From: an uncultured Burkholderiales bacterium
Lineage (GTDB): Bacteria > Pseudomonadota > Gammaproteobacteria > Burkholderiales > Burkholderiaceae_C
Length of the DNA stretch: 64,000 nt
Direction: 5' to 3'
Assembly: GCA_903886485.1 (NCBI GenBank)
Contig: CAISMH010000003.1
Span: 1-64,000 of the forward strand
Below the pieces are notes generated by a model. It was not told the origin of the DNA and did no database searches. It saw nothing but the letters and a program-made list of their open reading frames with translations. Both the position numbers and the translations under genes were made by a program. This document shows, piece by piece, positions 43,027 to 51,215 of the stretch. Each line of letters begins with the position of its first letter. Position 1 is the stretch's first letter.

Positions 43027-45177
43027 ATGACACACACACATACCTCTCGCCGTTCCTTCCTTCAAGCGTCTGCCGCCGTCACAGGCGGACTGATGCTCGG
43101 CTTCAACTTGCCCGGCACACCGGGCGAGGCCATGGCCGCAGGCACTGTGCACACGCCCAATGCGTGGGTGCACATTGCCGACAACAACGTCATCACCTTG
43201 CTGTCGGCCCGCTCAGAAATGGGTCAGGGCGTTTACACCTCCATGCCCATGTTGATTGCAGAAGAACTGCATGTGGACATCCGCCAGATCAAAGTGGCTG
43301 CTGCACCGCCCGATGCGGTGTATGTCAACGCGTTGCTGGGCGCACAAATCACTGGGGGCTCTACCTCGGTGCGGGATGGTTGGCTCAAGCTGCGTGTGGC
43401 GGGTGCGCAAGTGCGCGAGATGCTCATCACGGCGGCGGCCGCGCGCTGGAACGTGGACCGCGATCTGATCAAAGCCGACAAAGGCATGATTTACGGACCC
43501 AAAGGCCTCAAGTCCACCTACGGTGATTTGGCCCAATCCGCGGCCAGCATGCCCGTGCCTGAGAAGCCACCGCTCAAAGACCCCAAAGATTTCAAAATCG
43601 TGGGCAAGCGCACCAAGCGCGTGGACACGCCTGCCAAAGTCAACGGCACGGCGGAGTTTGGCATTGACGTGAAGTTGCCGGGCATGGTCTACGCCTCGCT
43701 GGCGCAGTGCCCCGTGATTGGCGGCAAGGTCAAGAGCTTTGATGGCGCAAAAGCCAAAGCATCCGCGGGCGTGATTGACGTGGTGCAAATCAATGACGGC
43801 GTGGCCGTGGTCGCCAGCAGCTGGTGGCAAGCCAAGAAAGCCCGCGATCTGTTGAGCATTCAGTGGGACGAGGGCGCGGGTGCTGCCTTGAGCGATGCCA
43901 GCGTGATTGACGGCACTCGTCAAGCCTTGAAGACCGGCAAGGTGTTGGAGATCACCAAGCCGCAAGGCGATGTGGCAGCCGCCCTCAAAGGCGCAGCGAA
44001 GGTGATCGAAGCCGAGTACGTCATCCCCTTGCAAGCACATGCGCCGCTTGAGCCCATGAACTTCACAGCCCATGTGCAAGGCAACAAAGCCTTGCTGATT
44101 GGCCCGACACAATTCCAACAAGGCGCCCAAGGCGCCGTGGCTGGCGCTTTGGGCCTCAAGCCCGAAGACGTCACGCTGCAAACCACTTTCTTAGGGGGTG
44201 GTTTTGGTCGTCGCTTGGAGTTGGACTTCATCGTCCAAGCTGCACAAATTTCCAAGGCCGTCAACAAGCCCGTCAAATTGTTGTGGACCCGTGAAGACGA
44301 CATGACGCATGACTTCTACCGTCCTGTCGGTGTGAACCAACTCAAGGCCGGTTTGGATGCTTCAGGCAAGCCCGTGGCTTTGCACTTCAAGGTGGCTTCT
44401 CAGTCGGTGACACAACGCGCTTTTGGTTTGCCCAAGGACACGCTGGACCCGTTCATGGCCGAAGCTGCGGTGGCGGGCTACAACATCGCCAACACCCAGC
44501 ACGATTTGGTGATTCACGACACGGGTGTGCGCGTGGGCTACTGGCGTGCGGTGAGCCACAACATGAATGCGTTTGCCAACGAGAGCTTCATGGATGAGCT
44601 GGCCAAAGCCGCTGGCCAAGACCCCTACGACTACCGCATGAGTCTGCTTGCCAACAAGCCTCGCTTTGCCAACGTCCTCAAACTCGCCGCCAACAAAGCG
44701 GGTTGGGGCAAGCCTGTGGCCAAGGGCCACGCACTGGGCATTGCCTTGATGGAAGGCTATGACACTTACATGGCGCAAGTCGCGGAAGTGAGCTTGGATG
44801 CCAACGGCGAGGTGCAAGTGCATCGCGTGTCGGTGGCCGCAGATTTAGGCCACATGGTCAACCCCGACACGGTCGAGGCCCAGTTGCAGTCCAGCATCAT
44901 CTTCGGCATGGGCGCGGCATTGAAGCACCAAATCACCATGACGGCTGGTCGTGTGCAAGAGACCAACTATCACAACTTCCAGCCGGTGCGCATGCACGAG
45001 GCGCCCAAGATTGACATCATGTTGGTCCAAAGCAGCGAGAAGCCCGGCGGCATTGGTGAGCCCGCCACCGCGGTGGTGGCCCCGGCCATTGCCAATGCGG
45101 TGGCCAAGCTGACGGGCAAGCGGGTGCGTCGTTTGCCGATCACGGCGGACGTGCTCAAGCAAACCGCGGTGGCTTAA
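43027..45177 (+). CDS. iorB: Isoquinoline 1-oxidoreductase beta-type molybdenum subunit
   Basis: The ATG at 43027 gives 716 residues starting with a twin-arginine signal (SRRSFLQASAAVTGG), so the enzyme probably acts in the periplasm or membrane. Two aldehyde-oxidase-type domains follow: AEFGIDVKLPGMVYASLAQCP and HAPLEPMNFTAHV. GGGFGRRLELDF is the Mo-pterin segment, and the C-terminal KPGGIGEPATAVVAPAIANAV holds the catalytic Glu region. It oxidises an N-heterocycle or aldehyde. The FAD subunit is absent, as usual for the IorAB type. Confidence 0.93.
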   Translation: MTHTHTSRRSFLQASAAVTGGLMLGFNLPGTPGEAMAAGTVHTPNAWVHIADNNVITLLSARSEMGQGVYTSMPMLIAEELHVDIRQIKVAAAPPDAVYVNALLGAQITGGSTSVRDGWLKLRVAGAQVREMLITAAAARWNVDRDLIKADKGMIYGPKGLKSTYGDLAQSAASMPVPEKPPLKDPKDFKIVGKRTKRVDTPAKVNGTAEFGIDVKLPGMVYASLAQCPVIGGKVKSFDGAKAKASAGVIDVVQINDGVAVVASSWWQAKKARDLLSIQWDEGAGAALSDASVIDGTRQALKTGKVLEITKPQGDVAAALKGAAKVIEAEYVIPLQAHAPLEPMNFTAHVQGNKALLIGPTQFQQGAQGAVAGALGLKPEDVTLQTTFLGGGFGRRLELDFIVQAAQISKAVNKPVKLLWTREDDMTHDFYRPVGVNQLKAGLDASGKPVALHFKVASQSVTQRAFGLPKDTLDPFMAEAAVAGYNIANTQHDLVIHDTGVRVGYWRAVSHNMNAFANESFMDELAKAAGQDPYDYRMSLLANKPRFANVLKLAANKAGWGKPVAKGHALGIALMEGYDTYMAQVAEVSLDANGEVQVHRVSVAADLGHMVNPDTVEAQLQSSIIFGMGAALKHQITMTAGRVQETNYHNFQPVRMHEAPKIDIMLVQSSEKPGGIGEPATAVVAPAIANAVAKLTGKRVRRLPITADVLKQTAVA

Positions 45178-45198
45178 GCCACCACGAAAGACGCTGCG

Positions 45199-46188
45199 AT
45201 GGATAGCTTAGACCTGCGTGTGTTGGGTGATGTGCTGGCCTGGCGACAGATGGGTCGGCGCGTCACCTTGGTCACGGTGGTGGAGACGTGGGGCAGTGCC
45301 CCGCGTCCCCCCGGTGCATTGTTGGCGGTGCGCGATGACGGTGTGGTCAGCGGCTCCGTCTCGGGCGGGTGTGTGGAAGACGATTTGATCGCGCGCATCA
45401 AAGCGGGCGAGTACGACGCGCTCGCACACCCCTCGATGGTGGCCTACGGCGTGAGCAAAGAAGAAGCGGCTCGCTTCGGATTGCCCTGCGGCGGCACCTT
45501 GCGCCTCGTGCAAGAGCCTGTCAAAGACGTGGCTTGGATTGAAGAGGTCTTGCAACGCACCGCGTCTCACCAATTGGTGGCGCGCACGGTGAAGTTGTCG
45601 ACGGGGGAGGTGACACTGCGCGACGCTGTGCGCACCGATGCCTTGCAGTTTGATGGCCTCACACTCACCACCTTGTTTGGGCCTCGCTGGCGCTTGTTGT
45701 TGATTGGTGCCGGCCAACTCAGTCAAGCCGTGGCGCACATGGCCAAGCTGCTCGACTTCGAAGTGCTGGTGTGTGACCCGCGCGAAGAGTACGCCGCAAG
45801 CTTGGGCCTCGAAGGTGTCACGCGTGTCATGGGCATGCCCGATGACGTCGTGCTGGAACTCAAACCCGATGCGCACACAGCGGTGGTGGCCTTGACGCAT
45901 GACGCCAAGCTCGACGACATGGCTTTGATCGAGGCCTTGAACTCCGATGCGTTTTACGTGGGCGCCTTGGGCTCGCGTCGCAATCAAGCCACGCGCAAGC
46001 AGCGCTTGATAGAGCACTTCGAGGTGAGCGAGCAAGCCTTGGCGCGTTTGCATGGCCCTGTGGGTTTGAGCATCGCCGCCAAGACACCCGCAGAAATTGC
46101 CGTGTCCATCCTTGCGCAAATCGTGCAGGTCAAAAACTCGGTGGCGACGGCGCCTCTGGCGAGTGAATCCTCTTGCCTCAAGGCTTGA
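45199..46188 (+). CDS. XdhC/CoxI-family molybdenum-cofactor maturation factor
   Basis: The 329-residue protein has the XdhC N-terminal motif GSAPRPPGALLAV, SGSVSGGCVEDDL, FGLPCGGTLRLV, and the C-terminal Rossmann domain LLIGAGQLSQAVAHMAKLLDF followed by VGALGSRRNQATR. These proteins bind Mo cofactor and insert the sulfurated form in molybdenum hydroxylases. Its position behind iorAB indicates a dedicated role. Confidence 0.92.
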   Translation: MDSLDLRVLGDVLAWRQMGRRVTLVTVVETWGSAPRPPGALLAVRDDGVVSGSVSGGCVEDDLIARIKAGEYDALAHPSMVAYGVSKEEAARFGLPCGGTLRLVQEPVKDVAWIEEVLQRTASHQLVARTVKLSTGEVTLRDAVRTDALQFDGLTLTTLFGPRWRLLLIGAGQLSQAVAHMAKLLDFEVLVCDPREEYAASLGLEGVTRVMGMPDDVVLELKPDAHTAVVALTHDAKLDDMALIEALNSDAFYVGALGSRRNQATRKQRLIEHFEVSEQALARLHGPVGLSIAAKTPAEIAVSILAQIVQVKNSVATAPLASESSCLKA

Positions 46189-46193
46189 CGCCT

Positions 46194-46745
46194 TTGCCAA
46201 CAGTCATCGTGTTGGCCGCGGGCAGAGGCGAACGCTTCAAAGCTTCAGGCGCAACACAAGACAAGCTCAATGCCTTGCTGTGTGGTCAGCGTGTGCGTGA
46301 CCATGTGCTGGCTGCAGTGCAAGCCAGTGGCTTGCCGTTTCATGTGGTTGAACGAGAACACACCGCGCATTTGGAGGCGCCCGGTATGGGCGACAGCATC
46401 GCTTGCGGTGTGGCCGCGACGTCTCAGGCCAGCGCTTGGCTGGTCTTGCCTGCTGACTTGCCCTTGATCCAAGCAGACACACTGCTGTCGGTGGCGGCTG
46501 CCTTGCAGCGGCATGCCGTGGTCGTGCCTTTTTATGAAGGCCAACAAGGCCATCCCGTTGGTTTTGATGCTTCCTGTGGCCCCGCCTTGTTGCAACTCAA
46601 GGGGGACCAAGGTGCGCGTGCCGTATTGGCGCAACACACCGTTGGCCGATTGGATGTCCCAGACGAGGGCAGCGTTCTGGATGTGGACACGCAGGAGGCG
46701 CTGGCAATGGCGCACACGCGTTTGCAAAACCGACAAGGCTTTTGA
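46194..46745 (+). CDS. MocA/MobA-like nucleotidyltransferase
   Basis: AAGG lies about 9 bases before the TTG at 46194, which gives TVIVLAAGRGERF as the N-terminal signature; another TTG lies at 46173. DLPLIQADTLL and HPVGFDASC follow the order of molybdenum-cofactor cytidylyl- or guanylyltransferases. It would attach CMP or GMP to the molybdopterin for the IorB enzyme. Gap to xdhC is tiny, so it is one operon with iorAB. Confidence 0.88.
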   Translation: MPTVIVLAAGRGERFKASGATQDKLNALLCGQRVRDHVLAAVQASGLPFHVVEREHTAHLEAPGMGDSIACGVAATSQASAWLVLPADLPLIQADTLLSVAAALQRHAVVVPFYEGQQGHPVGFDASCGPALLQLKGDQGARAVLAQHTVGRLDVPDEGSVLDVDTQEALAMAHTRLQNRQGF

Positions 46746-46835
46746 CGTTGATCGATCACGGGTTTTTGTGAGCCGCTAAGATACCCTTCGCCAGCATTTT
46801 CTGGCCTTATTTCCAACTTTGCCAAGGGCACACTT

Positions 46836-47150
46836 ATGAGCAAACCTACCACCCGTCGTGTTTTCATGATGCAAACCATCTCTGTTGCTGGCGTTGCCGC
46901 CTTCGCGACAACGGCTGCGCAAGCAGCGATGGTGGACGAGAAAGACCCTCAAGCCGCTGGCTTGGGTTACAAGGCAGACGCCACCAAAGTGGACAAAGCC
47001 AAGCAGCCTAAATATGCAGCGGGCCAACAGTGCGGCAACTGTGCTTTGTTCCAAGGCAAAGCTGGTGATGCAGCAGGTGCCTGTCCCTTGTTTGCTGGCA
47101 AGCAAGTGTCATCCAAAGGCTGGTGCTCGGCTTACGCCAAAAAGGCTTAA
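46836..47150 (+). CDS. High-potential iron-sulfur protein (HiPIP)
   Basis: The protein has a twin-arginine signal (TTRRVFMMQTISVAGVAAF with AAQA cleavage). The mature part has the HiPIP cysteine order: CGNC, then CPLF and a final GWCSAYAKK, holding one [4Fe-4S]. It carries electrons in the periplasm, for example to a reaction centre or terminal oxidase. It is a single-gene unit followed by a good terminator. Confidence 0.95.
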   Translation: MSKPTTRRVFMMQTISVAGVAAFATTAAQAAMVDEKDPQAAGLGYKADATKVDKAKQPKYAAGQQCGNCALFQGKAGDAAGACPLFAGKQVSSKGWCSAYAKKA

Positions 47151-47181
47151 TCACAGCCTTGACCTCCTCAGAGGTCATCCT

Positions 47182-47210
47182 AAAAAGGGAGCTCGTGAGC
47201 TCCCTTTTTT
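47182..47210 (+). terminator. Terminator after the HiPIP gene
   Basis: The stem AAAAGGGAGCTC / GAGCTCCCTTTT has a 2-base apparent loop (more likely a 4-base loop in reality) and a U-run of six. It lies 32 bases after the HiPIP stop and is symmetric, so it may also serve the convergent enoyl-CoA hydratase gene. Confidence 0.8.
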
Positions 47211-47225
47211 CATGCGCGCTGCCAA

Positions 47226-47999
47226 TTAGTTGCCCTTGAATTGAGGCGCTCGTTGCTCGGCAAATGCTGCACGACCCTCGGCAAAGTCATGGCTGTGCAC
47301 GGATTGTCTTGCGCGTTCTTTCAAAGCGGGCTCGCTGTACAAACCTCTCGCGATTTCATTCAAACTTTTTTTGGTCAATGCCAAGGCCAAAGGCGCCATG
47401 CTGCCAAGGCGCTTGACCACGCTTTGCAGGGCGTCTTCAAATGCCGGGGCTTCGACCAAGGCTTCAAATATTCCGAGCTTGTCCAACTCCTCGTAAGGCA
47501 AGGACTGTCCAAGTAAAAAAGCGCGTTTGCTGGCAGCCAAGCCCAAGCGGCTGACATAGCGTCGCAAGCCACTGGGGTAGTAATGCAGGCCGAGTGAAGC
47601 AGCGGGCATGCGCCACGAGAGGCCTCGTTGTGCCACGATCAAGTCGCAAGCCAGCACCAAATCGGTCGCGCCGCCGTACACGCTGCCATTCAACGCACAG
47701 ACCGTCACAGGACGTAGGTGCTCCAGCGCTTCAGGAATTTTTTCAAAAAACAAAGGGGCCATCGGGTCGTTGTCAAAGCCCCCTACGTTGTAGCCGGCAC
47801 TGAAGACGGCTGACGCTTGCCCGATGCTGTCAGCGCGCAACACCACCACATGGAGGGCGGCATTGCGGTCAATCTCATCGAAATGCGACAGCAGTGTGCG
47901 CAGGTCTTCATCGGTCAAGCTGTTGCGCTGCGAGGGGCGACGCAGTGTCAGGGTGGCCACTGCGCCGGAGATATCAAGGAGAGGGGTGCCTTCGGTCAT
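47226..47999 (-). CDS. Enoyl-CoA hydratase/isomerase family protein
   Basis: The 257-residue crotonase fold is visible: VATLTLRRPSQRNSLTDEDL, FSAGYNVGGF near the oxyanion hole, then CALNGSVYGGATDLVLACDLIVA and LGLHYYPSGLRRYVSRLGLAASKRAFLLGQ. One of the two catalytic Glu positions appears as Gly/Tyr in LGLHYYPSG, so the reaction may not be classical hydration. It faces leftward at the start of the catabolic region. Confidence 0.88.
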   Translation of the reverse strand: MTEGTPLLDISGAVATLTLRRPSQRNSLTDEDLRTLLSHFDEIDRNAALHVVVLRADSIGQASAVFSAGYNVGGFDNDPMAPLFFEKIPEALEHLRPVTVCALNGSVYGGATDLVLACDLIVAQRGLSWRMPAASLGLHYYPSGLRRYVSRLGLAASKRAFLLGQSLPYEELDKLGIFEALVEAPAFEDALQSVVKRLGSMAPLALALTKKSLNEIARGLYSEPALKERARQSVHSHDFAEGRAAFAEQRAPQFKGN

Positions 48000-48068
48000 A
48001 GGCCGTGATGTTAGTCAATCAGCAGGTAGAGTAGGGTTCACGTCAAAGGACTTCTGGAGGAAATGGCC

Positions 48069-49010
48069 ATGGCTCAAGAAATCATGCAAGTGTCACCCTT
48101 GCCTGCATTCATGATGAATGCGTTGCAAGAAGCGGACTATATCGTGCACGACCACACCCACATCAAAGACCCTGGGGCTTTGCGCAAGGTCAGCGCTTTG
48201 GTGGGGACGTCGACGGCGAAGGTCGACAAGAAGCTGCTCACCATGCTGCCCAACGTCAAGCTGATCGCTATTTGCGGCATGAGTTACGACGGCGTGGATG
48301 TGGAGGCAGTCCAAGAAAAAGGCATTGTGGTCACGTACACGCCGGGTTTGTTGACGGACGATGTCGCGGATTTGGCTTTGGGCTTGATGTTGTCCATTGG
48401 CCGACGCATTCCACAAGCCGATCGCTTTTTGCGCAACGGCGATTGGGTGAGTGAGTCCTTTCCCATCACACGCAAAGTCTCGGGAGCGACACTCGGCATC
48501 GTGGGTATGGGGCGAATCGGCCAAGCCATCGCCAAGCGCGCTGTAGCATTTGACATGCGTGTTTGCTACACCAGTCGTGAGCCCAAAAACAACGTGCCTT
48601 ACACCTTTTACAAAACCGCGACAGCACTGGCTGGCGAGGTGGACTATCTGGTGGTGGCAGTGCCGAGTGGTGACAGCACCAAAGGGTTGATTGGCGCGTC
48701 TGTGTTGCAAGCCTTGGGAAGCCAAGGCTATCTCATCAACATCGCACATGGCGCGGTGGTTGATCAACCCGTGTTGGTGCAAGCCTTGAAAGACAAGCTC
48801 ATCGCGGGTGCTGCCTTGGATGTGTTTTGGGATGAGCCGCTGGTCGACCCTGAGTTGCGTCGTTTGCACAACGTGGTGCTCACGCCGCACATTGGCAGCG
48901 CAACAGAAGAAACACGTCGTGCGATGGTTGCGTTGACGGTAGAAAATTTGCAAGCGTTTTATCAAAAGAGACCCCTGCCTACGCCTATTCCGCAATGTCA
49001 ATCTGTCTAG
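48069..49010 (+). CDS. D-2-hydroxyacid dehydrogenase
   Basis: GGAGG lies 8 bases before the ATG at 48069 (an ATG at 48063 is too close). The NAD-binding domain has LGIVGMGRIGQAIAKRAV, then LINIAHGAVVDQPVLVQALK with the family Arg/Asn position occupied by Ala-His, then GAALDVFWDEP and LTPHIGSATEETRRAM with the catalytic His. The nearest characterised relatives are glyoxylate/hydroxypyruvate reductases. Its position in the catabolic group suggests reduction of a 2-oxo acid. Confidence 0.88.
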   Translation: MAQEIMQVSPLPAFMMNALQEADYIVHDHTHIKDPGALRKVSALVGTSTAKVDKKLLTMLPNVKLIAICGMSYDGVDVEAVQEKGIVVTYTPGLLTDDVADLALGLMLSIGRRIPQADRFLRNGDWVSESFPITRKVSGATLGIVGMGRIGQAIAKRAVAFDMRVCYTSREPKNNVPYTFYKTATALAGEVDYLVVAVPSGDSTKGLIGASVLQALGSQGYLINIAHGAVVDQPVLVQALKDKLIAGAALDVFWDEPLVDPELRRLHNVVLTPHIGSATEETRRAMVALTVENLQAFYQKRPLPTPIPQCQSV

Positions 49011-49048
49011 ATTTTTTTGCAACGTTTGAAACACACTGAAAGTATCCA

Positions 49049-50122
49049 ATGAGCCTCTCCTCGAAGACTTTGCCTGTTCGACCTTATCGACGTATTGCGA
49101 CAGAGGAAGCGTTTTCTCCGCCCGAGATGCTGGAAATTTACAAACGCATCTTGGCCAAAGACGATGTGGATGTGGGCTTCAAACACTTGATGGGTTTTTA
49201 CATGAGCAGCCCGAGCGAGCGAGCACAGCACATCATGCGTTGCTTGACGGACTTGGACGATCTGCGCTTGCAGCACATGGACGAGGCCGGTATCGATGTG
49301 CAGGTGATTGGACTGACCTCACCCGGTGTGCAGATCATGGACAAGGACACTGCCGTCGCGTTCGCCCCCGTGGCCAATGACATCTTGGCGCAAGCCATGC
49401 GTCGCCATCCCGATCGTTTGGTGGGCATGATTGCGGTGGCACCCCAAGACCCCGCGGCGGCGGCCAAGGAAATCCAGCGTGGCGTGAACCAGTTGGGCAT
49501 GCACTCGGTGGTGATCAACTCACACACCCACGGCGAGTACCTGTCAGACACCAAGTTTTGGCCGATCTTTGAAGCCGCAGAGGCGATGGACACGCCGATA
49601 TATCTTCACCCCAATGCCATGCCCGCGAGCATGATTCAGCACTTCATCGAAGCCGGTTTGGATGGCGCGATCTATGGCTTTGGCGTCGAAACTGGTTTGC
49701 ATGCCCTGCGCTTGATCACCTCGGGCGTGTTCGATCGTTTCCCTCGCTTGCAAGTGATCTTGGGTCACATGGGCGAAGCCTTGCCATTTTGGGCCTACCG
49801 TTTGGACTACATGCATGCGGCGACCGTGAAGTCCAAGCGTTACCCCAGCGTGCAGCCGCTCAAGCGCAAACCGAGCGACTACTTGCGCGAAAACTTTCAC
49901 ATCACCAACAGCGGTGTGGCATGGGGCGCAGCGCTGAAGTTCACCCAAGATTTCATGGGGCCTGACCGAGTCTTGTACGCGATGGACTACCCCTACCAAT
50001 ATGTGCCAGAAGAAGTGGCGATGTTGGAGAACTTAGACATGGCCCCCCAAGTGCGCCAAGCCTTCTTTCAAGACAACGCGCAGCGCTTGTTCAAGATTGC
50101 GCCTGCTGGCCAAACGGCATGA
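49049..50122 (+). CDS. Amidohydrolase_2 family, decarboxylase-like
   Basis: The 357-residue protein begins RRIATEEAFSPPEML, where the EE pair corresponds to the first metal-binding Glu of 5-carboxyvanillate and gamma-resorcylate decarboxylases. IYLHPNAMP supplies the His, VILGHMGEALPFW the next, and LYAMDYPYQYVP the final Asp. This set matches the nonoxidative (LigW, gamma-resorcylate) decarboxylases rather than hydrolases. It probably removes a carboxyl group from an aromatic acid. The neighbouring VanA-like oxygenase fits such chemistry. Confidence 0.85.
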   Translation: MSLSSKTLPVRPYRRIATEEAFSPPEMLEIYKRILAKDDVDVGFKHLMGFYMSSPSERAQHIMRCLTDLDDLRLQHMDEAGIDVQVIGLTSPGVQIMDKDTAVAFAPVANDILAQAMRRHPDRLVGMIAVAPQDPAAAAKEIQRGVNQLGMHSVVINSHTHGEYLSDTKFWPIFEAAEAMDTPIYLHPNAMPASMIQHFIEAGLDGAIYGFGVETGLHALRLITSGVFDRFPRLQVILGHMGEALPFWAYRLDYMHAATVKSKRYPSVQPLKRKPSDYLRENFHITNSGVAWGAALKFTQDFMGPDRVLYAMDYPYQYVPEEVAMLENLDMAPQVRQAFFQDNAQRLFKIAPAGQTA

Positions 50123-50148
50123 ACTCAAAAATAGCAGGAGACAACCGC

Positions 50149-51180
50149 ATGCCCTCACGCACACCAACTCGTGCATTCGTGGCCAATCTGGGCGCCTGTG
50201 CTGCCTTTGTTCAACGTCGAACTCGGGCCGCTTTGGTCTTGGCGTTGATGGGGGCGATGAGTTTGGCCGCCACGGCACAAAGCACCTACCCCAGTCAGAT
50301 CGTCAAAATCATTGTGCCGTTCACCCCCGGCACAGGCATGGACACCATTGCGCGTGTCGTGGCCCCGCGCTTGAGTGAGCGCTTGGGACAAACGGTGGTG
50401 GTGCAAAACCAAGCGGGTGCCAGCGGCAATATTGGAGCCGAGGCCGTCGCCAAATCGACGCCTGATGGCCTCACCATTTTGATGGGCGCCAACACCATGC
50501 TGATGGCCTCACAGATGTACAAAAACGTGGGCTTTAATCCCGTGAAAGATTTTTCCGCTGTGTCCATGGCGGCTTATGGGTCTTTGATGTTGGTGGCCAA
50601 TCCAAAGACGGGCATCAAGTCGGTGCCTGAGTTGATCAAACAAGCGCATGCCAAGCCCGGTTCCATCAGCTTTGGTTCCCCCGGTGTGGGCACGCCACAC
50701 CACATGGCGATGGAGTTGTTCAAACTCGAGTCCAACACCTTCATGCTGCACGTGCCATACCGCGGCACGGCGGGTTACACCCAAGATTTGTTGGGGGGTG
50801 AAATCAATGTGGGCTTTTTGCCAGTTCACATCGCGCAAAGCTTTGTCAAAAGCGGTCGCTTGAATGCCTTGGCAGTCGGCAGTCCCAAGCGACATCCTGT
50901 TGCGCCTGATGTGCCCACTTTCGAAGAGGTGGGCGTCAAGCGCATTGATGTGGACCTTTGGTATGCCTTCTTTGTGCCGAGCAAAACACCCACAGACATC
51001 GTCACGCGACTGAACACAGAGATTTCAGCCATCGTTCGACAAAACGAAGTCAAGGAGCTTTTGTCCAAAGCTGGCATGGACGCCTCATCTTCCAGTCCAG
51101 CGGAGTTGACGGCCATTGTGGTGAAAGACTATCCCCGTTGGGGCGCGGTGATTCGCACCAAGCAAATCTCCGCTGATTGA
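50149..51180 (+). CDS. Bug-family periplasmic substrate-binding protein
   Basis: CAGGAG lies 8 bases before the ATG at 50149. An export signal with a long basic N-region ends near AATAQS. The mature protein has VKIIVPFTPGTGMDTIAR, RLSERLGQTVVVQNQAGASGNIGAE, GFNPVKDFSAVSMAAYG and FGSPGVGTPHHMAMELFK, all typical of Bug/TctC proteins. These bind organic acids, often aromatic carboxylates, and no TctAB membrane proteins are nearby, as for most Bug receptors. Confidence 0.92.
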   Translation: MPSRTPTRAFVANLGACAAFVQRRTRAALVLALMGAMSLAATAQSTYPSQIVKIIVPFTPGTGMDTIARVVAPRLSERLGQTVVVQNQAGASGNIGAEAVAKSTPDGLTILMGANTMLMASQMYKNVGFNPVKDFSAVSMAAYGSLMLVANPKTGIKSVPELIKQAHAKPGSISFGSPGVGTPHHMAMELFKLESNTFMLHVPYRGTAGYTQDLLGGEINVGFLPVHIAQSFVKSGRLNALAVGSPKRHPVAPDVPTFEEVGVKRIDVDLWYAFFVPSKTPTDIVTRLNTEISAIVRQNEVKELLSKAGMDASSSSPAELTAIVVKDYPRWGAVIRTKQISAD

Positions 51181-51201
51181 CGCCACGCTGGGCGTGGCGT
51201 C
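51179..51201. terminator. Hairpin between convergent genes
   Basis: Perfect 10-base arms GACGCCACGC and GCGTGGCGTC enclose a 3-base loop, between the Bug stop and the FAD monooxygenase stop. No U-tract follows, so it may act with rho or only as an end-protecting hairpin. Confidence 0.4.
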
Positions 51202-51215
51202 CATGGGTCATCCGA

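Noticed and set aside
43213..44181. 322-codon antisense frame opposite iorB
   Set aside because: The protein is rich in His, Arg and Gly in the way antisense frames of GC-rich genes are, and the sense strand encodes a clear enzyme.
45208..46200. 330-codon antisense frame opposite xdhC
   Set aside because: Same antisense artefact; xdhC motifs on the plus strand are unambiguous.
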